A DNA stretch of 42,805 nt from Vibrio genomosp. F10 str. ZF-129 (lineage in GTDB: Bacteria > Pseudomonadota > Gammaproteobacteria > Enterobacterales > Vibrionaceae), in contig NZ_AJYQ02000114.1 in NCBI RefSeq assembly GCF_000287055.2, positions 1 to 42,805 of the forward strand, read 5' to 3'. How positions within the stretch are numbered: the stretch's first letter is position 1; each line of letters begins with the position of its first letter. The translations under genes were made by a program, and so were the position numbers. Positions 8,221 to 14,892 of the stretch are shown piece after piece. The notes beneath the pieces were generated by a model, which was not told where the DNA came from, searched no databases, and saw nothing but the letters and a program-made list of their open reading frames with translations.

Positions 8221-10052
8221 TGAACACAATCTTCCAAGATCCTATGACAATAACATTTAGCTTAATTATTGTCATAATAGCCTTACTAGCAGCGAAAAAC
8301 TTACACGCTGCGACGAAAGGGCTATTAACCCAGTTAAATGAAGTTAATACAACGTTAAAAGGCCTAACTCATCAACACGAATATGATGATGAAGGAGAGT
8401 TGATTGAAACAAACTGGAAACCAAATTCAACGACAATTGCTTACCAAAACTACGATAAAATGAGTAATGCAATTGTTAGTGCAAACTGTTTGAAGTCTCC
8501 TTGGGAGGAGTTTCAACGCAGCATGCAATTACCGAACAAAGATTATGTATTGGATAGCGATGAAGCACCAGCCCTACGCAATACTATCCAGGTAAAGTCC
8601 CTATTTGATATTTCAAATATCGTAGAACCTTACCTAAACGTACGTCTTTATACATCCGCTCCAAATATTCTTACAGGACTAGGCCTTCTATTTACATTTG
8701 TTGGTTTAATGATTGGTATTGGTGAAGCATCGGTTGGACTTAGTTCTAGTGACATTGATGATGCCAAACAATCACTTAACCCCCTTTTGAGCGGTGCTAG
8801 TATTGCTTTTACCACTTCAGTTGTTGGCCTTCTACTATCAATGATTTTTTCGGTATTTGAGAAGTCGCAATTTTATAAATTAGAAAAAGCAGTTAAAGAG
8901 TTCTCTGACTACTTAGCAACTCATATCGATATAGTTGATGCTGACAAACTGGCCGCTATGCAATTACATGCGACAGAGTCTCAAACTAAAGCGCTTTCTG
9001 ATTTTCAGCTAGATCAACAACGTATTACCGATGAAACAATCACCCGCGTATCGAAAGAATTTAGAGAAACGTTATTACAGTCAGCAGGTTCTGAAATTAA
9101 AGAGCTGGGCTCATTGCTTTCTGAGATGAATGAAAAACTCGAGTCGAATATCACACGCTTTACTGATAGCCAAGAAAGAATGCAGTCAGTGACAGAGTCT
9201 TTAACAACGTCGATTGAAGAGTCGTTTGGCAAAGTAACAGGCCAATTGGTTGAAAGTGTAAACAGTATGGGCGCACGTGAAGGAGAACGTGTTCAACAAG
9301 TTATTGATAGTTTCCGTGAGGTGATGATCGAAATCGAATCAGCTCATCAAAGTTCAAGTGAACAGATTCAAAGATCAGCAGAGCAAGCTACAGCTTCCAC
9401 TTTCGCACAAGTAGAGAAACTTTCTTCTGAAGCTTTACCAAGCATGATATCTGGTATCTCAGCGACTCTAGAGCACTCTTTAGACGGAATGTTAGGAAAA
9501 GTTCAGGCTGCAGATAGCAGTATGAATAACCTTGTTGACCAATTTTACAAGACAATTGAAATGCAACGCGTGATGACTAAAGAAGTATCAGGCAATATTG
9601 AAGTAATGGGGCGTTTACAATCTCAGAGTAACGGTTCATTGGAGCATGTAAGTAATATGCTCGGACAGTTAAATGAGTCCAGCAACAAACTACTGGATGC
9701 GAATAGTAAAGCTTCAGAAACAGCTCAGCTCTATTCAATGACATTAGATTCTGTTAATTCAGCTACTAATAAGAATATAGAAAATGCACAGGCTATGAAT
9801 ATAGCTATGAAATCTATTAAAGAAGCGATATCGCAACAAGCATCACAAAGTGCAGAGTTCGAAGGACGTTTAAACAATGTCTTTGAAGGGCTTAAAGGTG
9901 GACTAAGCGACTACGCAGAGCAAGCTAACACACACTTGAAATCATTAGACTATTACTCTGCTGAAGTGACTGGAAACCTAGTCACGGCGACAAATGAATT
10001 ACGAAGTACTGTAGAGGATATTGCAGCCCTTCGTGTTAAAGAGGCAGTGTAG
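8220..10052 (+). CDS. zorA: Second ZorA-like MotA/ExbB channel
   Basis: This 610-aa protein has membrane segments at about 9-26, 145-170 (NILTGLGLLFTFVGLMIGIG) and 189-213 (GASIAFTTSVVGLLLSMIFS). It shares the core pattern LTxLGxLxTFxG and AFxTSxxG with the first ZorA-like protein, but is otherwise divergent. It has a longer segment between the first and second helices, with an acidic HEYDDEGELIE stretch, and a shorter tail (residues 215-600). The tail is again heptad-rich and low in Pro and Cys. Start and stop overlap the neighbours by one base (TAATG, and TAGTG for the next gene). Having a second channel in one operon is the unusual feature. It most likely assembles with the next ZorB. Confidence 0.87.
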   Translation: MNTIFQDPMTITFSLIIVIIALLAAKNLHAATKGLLTQLNEVNTTLKGLTHQHEYDDEGELIETNWKPNSTTIAYQNYDKMSNAIVSANCLKSPWEEFQRSMQLPNKDYVLDSDEAPALRNTIQVKSLFDISNIVEPYLNVRLYTSAPNILTGLGLLFTFVGLMIGIGEASVGLSSSDIDDAKQSLNPLLSGASIAFTTSVVGLLLSMIFSVFEKSQFYKLEKAVKEFSDYLATHIDIVDADKLAAMQLHATESQTKALSDFQLDQQRITDETITRVSKEFRETLLQSAGSEIKELGSLLSEMNEKLESNITRFTDSQERMQSVTESLTTSIEESFGKVTGQLVESVNSMGAREGERVQQVIDSFREVMIEIESAHQSSSEQIQRSAEQATASTFAQVEKLSSEALPSMISGISATLEHSLDGMLGKVQAADSSMNNLVDQFYKTIEMQRVMTKEVSGNIEVMGRLQSQSNGSLEHVSNMLGQLNESSNKLLDANSKASETAQLYSMTLDSVNSATNKNIENAQAMNIAMKSIKEAISQQASQSAEFEGRLNNVFEGLKGGLSDYAEQANTHLKSLDYYSAEVTGNLVTATNELRSTVEDIAALRVKEAV

Positions 10053-10831
10053 TGGCATTTTTCGGCTCAAAAAAAGAAGAGTCCAATTACATGATGTCAG
10101 TAGCTGACATCATGTCAGGATTGATGTTCATTTTTATCATAACTCTCGCTATTTTTGTTGTTGACTTCCTCGTCGCTTCGAAAGAGCAAGAAGAAAAAAT
10201 GAGCCAGCTTACCCAGATTTTGAATCAACTAGATGAAAACAACATTATGCGCGGTCAAATGCTGAGTGATATGCAAGATGCGATGGCAAAAAAGAGTGTT
10301 GAAGTTGAAATTGATCAAGAACATGGCGTGTTAAGGCTAAACGAAAACTCGGTACGCTTTGATACGGGGGCGTCAAGGTTGAGTGATGAGCAGATGAATC
10401 GTCTGTCAGTTGTCGCGGATGTACTGTCAGAGATACTACCTTGTTATGGTGAGAATCAACCAGATAATGGAAAATGCTTACCAGAAACAAGAGGTAAGAT
10501 AGACTCTGTTTTTGTAGAAGGTCATACCGACAATGTGCCAATTACGGGGCGATTGAGACAAACGTACCGTGACAATTGGGAGCTGTCTGCACATCGAGCA
10601 ATGTTTACATACCGAGCGATGACCAAAGAACACCCATTATTAGCAGAAATGCTAAATAGCAACGGTCAACCTGTTATAAGTGTCAGTGGCTACGGTGAGG
10701 GTAGGCCTGTACCTGGGCATAGTTATAAAGTACCAACTAATGATCCAATAAACCGAAGAATTGACTTTCGCTTTATCATGAAGCCGCCGAGTTTGACAGA
10801 AACGCAAGCAGCGCTAGAAGGAAATCTCTAA
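10052..10831 (+). CDS. zorB: ZorB-like OmpA/MotB stator (second motor)
   Basis: This 259-aa protein starts at GTG 10052, overlapping the ZorA stop (TAGTG). The transmembrane helix at about 15-40 (MSVADIMSGLMFIFIITLAI) contains Asp19 as candidate ion-binding residue. The OmpA-type domain shows EGHTD at 156-160, NWELSAHR at 175-182, SGYGEGRP at 212-219 and NRRIDFRF at 234-241, so peptidoglycan contacts look intact. Cys131 and Cys142 bracket a small insertion just before the core strand and could form a disulphide in the periplasm. It is a close paralogue of the ZorB two genes downstream, sharing GSKKEE near the start and ALEGN at the end. Confidence 0.88.
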   Translation: MAFFGSKKEESNYMMSVADIMSGLMFIFIITLAIFVVDFLVASKEQEEKMSQLTQILNQLDENNIMRGQMLSDMQDAMAKKSVEVEIDQEHGVLRLNENSVRFDTGASRLSDEQMNRLSVVADVLSEILPCYGENQPDNGKCLPETRGKIDSVFVEGHTDNVPITGRLRQTYRDNWELSAHRAMFTYRAMTKEHPLLAEMLNSNGQPVISVSGYGEGRPVPGHSYKVPTNDPINRRIDFRFIMKPPSLTETQAALEGNL

Positions 10832-11826
10832 TGGGTGGCGTAACTAATAATTTGTTTTCTTTAACGGTAGAAGATTGCCATCTCAAGCGCACTTTAGATA
10901 ATGTTGAAGAAAAGCTGTTTCACAGAACCTCGGCACCGGATGAAAGTTTGTTAAATAGCCTTTATCCAATTATCGAGCAGAAGATTATCAATAATAATTT
11001 GATCGTTGATACGACGCCTTTGATCTATCAACGATACTTACCTTGGATGCTTTTTGAAAGAAAAACGAAGAGCTATTTTTGGGAAGGGTTACTAACAATC
11101 GAAGGTGCCTGGTCGCAGATTTATCAAATGCTGCTAGCTCGAATGGATGCGTTAACCATCCACATTTTGGTGAGCGAGGTTCAAAGCAACTCATATGGAT
11201 TAACAGGCGATTCATTTGCGAAAATTGTTAACGATATTGAAAAGTTAACATCAAATGTTCACCCTCAGCGTTGGTCGCAAATAAGACTAATGATGGAAAA
11301 ACGTCAAGACGACTCTAATATTACTGGGGGGTGGTCCAGGGTAGTGCTTGCATCAAGAGCTAATGCCATATTAACCACGTTCAGTATTTTTAGGTCAGCG
11401 ACTCATGAACAGAATGCAGATGACCAAAAGTCAAAATCATTAAACTCTGAAAGAAATGAGTTTTGGAGGCAATACTTCATTAATGGCAAGGTACCCTATG
11501 CCTGGCTAGTCGTGCCTTCTGAAGGCGATGTGACAAGCAAGTATGGAAACGTAATTTCGATTAACGAGCCACTAGAAAAAGGGATGGCACTGTGTTTCCA
11601 GGTAGGAGATTACTTGGTAATGGAAAAATCTGTTCTGAATGGTGTAATAGTGAGTGACCTTCCTAAAGGTAGTGAAGATATTAAACAGGCAATCAAAACA
11701 ATGTACAACGAATCACCGCTAATTAAGCATAAGTTTTCAGGACATGGTTATTGGCAATATCGTACATCTAGCTACCTAAAGAAGTCGACACAGTTTATGC
11801 CTCGCCGTTCTGAGTATTTAAAGTAA
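10831..11826 (+). CDS. EH-signature protein (second triad), short ZorC-like
   Basis: This 331-aa soluble protein begins at ATG 10831 inside TAATG of the preceding ZorB gene. In its C-terminal third it repeats the pattern of the longer EH protein: FWRQY at 211-215, a Cys-Phe strand then YLVME with Glu265, and His305 just before YWQYR at 307-311, followed by SSYLKK. That order (FWxxY, YLxxE, H, YWQxR, LK) supports a shared EH-signature fold. The N-terminal 200 residues are helical and unlike the longer protein. It completes a second channel-stator-EH triad and may be the DNA-side or signalling partner of the second motor. No catalytic motif is visible. Confidence 0.65.
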   Translation: MGGVTNNLFSLTVEDCHLKRTLDNVEEKLFHRTSAPDESLLNSLYPIIEQKIINNNLIVDTTPLIYQRYLPWMLFERKTKSYFWEGLLTIEGAWSQIYQMLLARMDALTIHILVSEVQSNSYGLTGDSFAKIVNDIEKLTSNVHPQRWSQIRLMMEKRQDDSNITGGWSRVVLASRANAILTTFSIFRSATHEQNADDQKSKSLNSERNEFWRQYFINGKVPYAWLVVPSEGDVTSKYGNVISINEPLEKGMALCFQVGDYLVMEKSVLNGVIVSDLPKGSEDIKQAIKTMYNESPLIKHKFSGHGYWQYRTSSYLKKSTQFMPRRSEYLK

Positions 11827-11837
11827 GAGCATACCCG

Positions 11838-12758
11838 ATGATAGGTTCAAAGAAAGAAGAGACCAATTACTTTATGTCGATATCAGACATAATGTCAGGG
11901 CTAATGTTTATCTTTATTATCGTGTTAGCCGTTTTTGTCGTGGACTTTTTAAATGCGTCAATCAAACACGAAAAAATCATTGCTGAACTTGAAGTCGATA
12001 GAGAGCTACAACGGAAAATAAATGAAACTCTAAAACTAGAAGAACAAAAAATAAGAGAAGAAAACAAAAGACTTCAGGAAGAAAGAGCAGCGATTAAAAT
12101 AGAGAATAGTAAGTTACAACATGAACGCAATATAGCAAGAGGGATACTAGGTGATCTTTCAGAAAACCAACGTTTACGTGCTGATCTATTAGACAATATA
12201 CAATCAGCGTTAGTTAAAGCGGACATCGCTGTGATTGTTGATGAAGAGCATGGGATTGTTAGGCTAGATGAAAATGCCATCCAATTCTCAACAGGGGAAG
12301 CATCATTAAATGACCTTTACATGAAGCGATTAATGCAAGTTGGTAGAGTGATGGAAGAGATTTTACCATGTTACTCAATAGCACCTCCGAAAAATAAGCA
12401 TTGCTTGCCAGAAACCGCGGGTAAATTGGATTCAATTTTTATTGAAGGGCACACCGATAACGTGCCAATTCGGGGAGCCTTGCAAAATAGGTATTTTGAT
12501 AACTGGGATCTATCTACAGCTCGTGCGAACTATACATTTAAAAACCTGGTCGTTGATAACCACTATTTAGCTGAAATGAAAAACACTAATGATCAACCAA
12601 TATTTAGTGTTAGTGGTTATGGTGAGGGTAGACCTTTAGCAGGCCATGATCATCAAACGCCTACTTCGGATGCTCGCAATAGACGTATTGATTTCAGGTT
12701 TATAATGACACCACCTACTGTAACGGAAGCCCAACGTGCACTAGAAGGTAATATCTAA
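11838..12758 (+). CDS. zorB: Third ZorB-like stator with extended periplasmic linker
   Basis: This 306-aa paralogue of the preceding ZorB has its transmembrane helix at about 13-38 (SISDIMSGLMFIFIIVLAVF, Asp17), Cys178 and Cys189 in the same small insertion, EGHTD at 203-207 and NRRIDFRF at 281-288. It differs by about 47 extra residues between the helix and the OmpA domain. These form a strongly charged coiled coil (residues 42-100, rich in Glu, Lys, Arg, Leu). There is no third ZorA gene, so it must pair with one of the two channels or with the second ZorB. Because stator units hold two ZorB per five ZorA, a mixed ZorB dimer is conceivable. It starts 12 bp after the EH gene and its stop overlaps the next ATG. 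Confidence 0.88.
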   Translation: MIGSKKEETNYFMSISDIMSGLMFIFIIVLAVFVVDFLNASIKHEKIIAELEVDRELQRKINETLKLEEQKIREENKRLQEERAAIKIENSKLQHERNIARGILGDLSENQRLRADLLDNIQSALVKADIAVIVDEEHGIVRLDENAIQFSTGEASLNDLYMKRLMQVGRVMEEILPCYSIAPPKNKHCLPETAGKLDSIFIEGHTDNVPIRGALQNRYFDNWDLSTARANYTFKNLVVDNHYLAEMKNTNDQPIFSVSGYGEGRPLAGHDHQTPTSDARNRRIDFRFIMTPPTVTEAQRALEGNI

Positions 12759-12847
12759 TGGGCACTATTAATTTTTTTGCATTATTTTCTGTGGCTAACA
12801 ACCTAGTGAAACGTTATAAATTTTTGAATCAAATAGTTGCTTTATAG
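12758..12847 (+). pseudogene. 5' part of a disrupted envelope-protein gene
   Basis: A 29-codon frame starts in the TAATG overlap with the third ZorB gene, in the style of every other junction in this operon, but runs into TAG at 12845. An in-frame GTG at 12806 would begin KRYKFLNQIVA. A shift of -1 at TTT (12841-12843), equivalent to one missing T, joins this frame to the open frame of the next ORF. The joined region reads like a Sec signal peptide: basic start, hydrophobic IALIFSF core, then SLTA before ENMYE. I therefore read this piece as the broken N-terminus of the 188-aa ORF. An alternative, that it is a relic of a third EH gene (it shares LFS and KR with the second EH start), is weaker. 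Confidence 0.5.
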
Positions 12848-12885
12848 CTCTAATCTTTAGTTTTGAATCGCTTACGGCCGAGAAT

Positions 12886-13452
12886 ATGTACGAAACTAAT
12901 GACGTAGAAAATAATGCAACCCTATTTGTAGATGCACAAGCTGGTCTAAAGTATCTAGATTGGTGGATCGATGTAAGAAAAGAGTGTTCAAACAATAGCC
13001 AAAGTATTGTGAGTATCGAGTACACGAAAGGCAGTACAGTTAGTATGTTAAGCAACTGCTACGGTGATGGTTATACGCTTACTCCAATATTAGATTTAGA
13101 AAAAAGATCATTTTTGGAAGAGCTTAAACAGAGTACCCACTTTATGAACTTTGGCTTTCTAGTTTTCGATATCGAACAATATGGTGCTTGGTTAAGTAAG
13201 CGAAAAGAAACCGAGAGTGAGTTAGTAGCGCTATATCGCTCTATTGAGTCTGGTCAAACGAGATATAGTGAACTCAAAAATAAAGATATTTATGAACGTG
13301 GTTGGATGGATGCTCATAAAGAAAACAAGAGAAACCTTTCAAGTCTTAAAAACCAGCACGCTAAACAGGTGTCAGAGATAGAAGCGGATCTTGAGCATCA
13401 GTTCAATAAAAGGATGGTGAATTTTAAAGCCAATAGTGACTTTGATTTATAA
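12886..13452 (+). CDS. Unknown protein, probably exported, with disrupted N-terminus
   Basis: The 188-aa ORF begins at ATG 12886, but no RBS precedes it. Its frame is open upstream to about 12821 and there encodes a hydrophobic stretch CFIALIFSFESLTA ending in an A-E junction that looks like a signal-peptidase site. The true gene probably starts at 12758 or 12806 in another frame (see the separate entry). The mature part has a globular first 110 residues without a known motif, with single Cys residues in KECSN and SNCYG. A long charged coiled coil makes up the C-terminal 75 residues. The location after the ZorB stators and the likely export suggest a periplasmic accessory. Without the signal it would be cytoplasmic or untranslated. 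Confidence 0.6.
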   Translation: MYETNDVENNATLFVDAQAGLKYLDWWIDVRKECSNNSQSIVSIEYTKGSTVSMLSNCYGDGYTLTPILDLEKRSFLEELKQSTHFMNFGFLVFDIEQYGAWLSKRKETESELVALYRSIESGQTRYSELKNKDIYERGWMDAHKENKRNLSSLKNQHAKQVSEIEADLEHQFNKRMVNFKANSDFDL

Positions 13453-13453
13453 T

Positions 13454-13656
13454 ATGTCAGCGCAGAAAAAGATAAATACAAAACCCTATCCATAGTGTTC
13501 ATTTTATTTACGATATTACTGTTATGTTTATACCTGCTTAAATCACGAAATCAACACACCGCGAACTCAACAAATGATGGTGAAGAGATAAAAAAATTGC
13601 GAAAACAAGTAAGTGAATTAGAGATAAGTTCTTGCATGAAGGGTTTAGAAAAATAA
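13454..13656 (+). CDS. Small single-pass membrane protein with frame-disrupted start
   Basis: ATG 13454 lies two bases after the preceding stop, but its frame stops after 13 codons. The -1 frame is open from 13453 to the TAA at 13654-13656. It encodes one transmembrane helix (LSIVFILFTILLLCLYLL), a polar linker and a short coiled coil (EEIKKLRKQVSELE). The TAA overlaps the ATG of the CARF gene by one base, the coupling style of this operon, so the frame is very probably a real gene of about 67 aa. One extra A in the A5 run at 13466-13470, or a -1 slip there, would connect the start to the body. A GTG at 13495 is an alternative start without an RBS. Confidence 0.45.
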
Positions 13657-14774
13657 TGAAAAACATCCTACTCGCTACAACAGGCACAAGCCCGCAAGTT
13701 CTTACAGAAACGCTGTTTGCCATTCACCAAAGTGGCCGACCATTCCCAGATGAAATCTACGTAATCACAACACGTAGTAGCAAGCCCGTATTAGAAAATG
13801 GCCTATTTAGAGACGGGCATTTCCAGGCATTACTTGATGAATACAATATGCCAGCGGTTAAGTTTGATGAAAGGCACATCTGGCTCATAGAAGATGATAA
13901 CGGTAACAGCATTGATGACGCCAAATCCATTGACGATCAAACCTACATGGCCGATTTCATCACTCACAAAGTGTATGAACTGACTCAAGATGATAATGTC
14001 GCTATTCACGCGTCACTCGCTGGTGGCCGAAAAACAATGGCATTCTACTTTGGCTACGCAATGTCGCTGTTTGGACGAGAGCAAGACACGTTAAGTCACG
14101 TTTTTGTGGATGATGAATACGAATTCGTACGTGATTTTTGGTACCCAACCAAGCAGCCTAAATGGGTAACAGGTAAGAACGGGCAGGGTGAAGTGGATGT
14201 TAGTAAAGCCAGTATAACCCTTGCTGAAATTCCGTTTGTACGTATGCGAAGCTCTGTTGATCCAAGCTTAATCTCTTCAATGGAAAAGTTCTCGTTTAGT
14301 CAAACTGTGGGAATGCTCAATGCCAGTCATAACGAAGAGCTAAGCGTTACTATTCGAAAGGAAGCCAAGTTGATCTCGGTTGTTGGCGTAGACATCAAAC
14401 TCACGGCAAAAGAGTGTGCCTTTTATCTATGGTTACTGGAAAAAGAAGATTCAGGCGTTTTAGTCGATAGAGACTTTGATTCCGATGCAACCTACAGCAA
14501 AGAGTTTTTGAATACCTATCTAGAGTTAGCCAAAGATCCGCGTGTCTTCTCTACCTTCAAAACCACTCCAGAAGATTTTAAAGAGGGTGATTACAATCAA
14601 CTATCAGGAATGGAACGTGAATTCTTACAACCAATCTGTTCGACAATAAATCGTAAGCTTAAAAACGCACTGCCTTCGCAAACTTCAGATAAGCTAGAAA
14701 TTCAGTCAATCTCAGAAAGGAATGACCAGCGTTATTCAATTGCACTGAAACCCAACGAAGTAGCAATTGAGTGA
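13656..14774 (+). CDS. CARF-domain protein (Cas_NE0113/ring-nuclease-like) with winged-helix-like C-terminus
   Basis: I use ATG 13656 (372 aa) because it overlaps the upstream TAA; a TTG at 13632 is an alternative start. Residues 1-170 match the CARF domain of the NE0113 family: ILLATTGTSPQVLTETL at the N-terminus, EIYVITT at 33-39, and HASLAGGRKTM at 118-128 followed by LSHVFVDDEYE. These proteins bind cyclic oligoadenylates, and some degrade them. Residues 240-372 resemble a winged helix (GVDIKLTAKECAFYLWLL, then TINRKLKNAL and a final RYSIAL strand). No RxxxxH HEPN motif is present. The likely role is ligand-controlled transcription regulator or signal sensor. No cas gene or CRISPR array is in view, so it probably serves the Zorya-like genes or the adjacent R-M genes. 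Confidence 0.75.
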   Translation: MKNILLATTGTSPQVLTETLFAIHQSGRPFPDEIYVITTRSSKPVLENGLFRDGHFQALLDEYNMPAVKFDERHIWLIEDDNGNSIDDAKSIDDQTYMADFITHKVYELTQDDNVAIHASLAGGRKTMAFYFGYAMSLFGREQDTLSHVFVDDEYEFVRDFWYPTKQPKWVTGKNGQGEVDVSKASITLAEIPFVRMRSSVDPSLISSMEKFSFSQTVGMLNASHNEELSVTIRKEAKLISVVGVDIKLTAKECAFYLWLLEKEDSGVLVDRDFDSDATYSKEFLNTYLELAKDPRVFSTFKTTPEDFKEGDYNQLSGMEREFLQPICSTINRKLKNALPSQTSDKLEIQSISERNDQRYSIALKPNEVAIE

Positions 14775-14783
14775 TGTAATAGG

Positions 14784-14825
14784 TTGATAGGTATCAATAA
14801 TATTAATGGAGTTGGTGATATTCCA
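14784..14825 (+). promoter_or_regulatory. Candidate operator sites upstream of hsdR
   Basis: The intergenic region between the CARF gene and hsdR holds the inverted repeat TTGATA-GG-TATCAA (14784-14797) and, about 20 bp later, GATATTCCA (14817-14825), identical to one arm of the palindrome that precedes the Zorya-like operon. Both lie 70-110 bp before the hsdR start, where a promoter is expected. The CARF protein with its winged helix or the ribbon-helix-helix protein could bind here. This is an inference from position and symmetry. Confidence 0.35.
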
Positions 14826-14892
14826 AAGGGATTAAAGCATACTAGAAACAGAGTACTGTATACTGCGTAAAGTCAAACTGTTAGGTGTCACT

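Noticed and set aside
3708..12758. Flagellar MotAB or TonB-ExbBD systems
   Set aside because: The very long coiled-coil tails, the EH-signature partners, the duplicated stators and the defence-island setting fit Zorya-like genes instead.
12758..12847. Remnant of a third EH-signature gene
   Set aside because: The first residues are only loosely similar (LFS, KR), while joining to the following frame gives a well-formed signal peptide, so the disrupted-gene reading is better.
13632..14774. CARF protein as a sign of a type III CRISPR locus in the window
   Set aside because: No repeat-spacer array, no cas10 and no other cas gene were seen on either strand.
14840..14875. LexA-like box before hsdR around CTGTATACTG
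   Set aside because: The second half of the SOS consensus is missing, so I do not claim LexA control.
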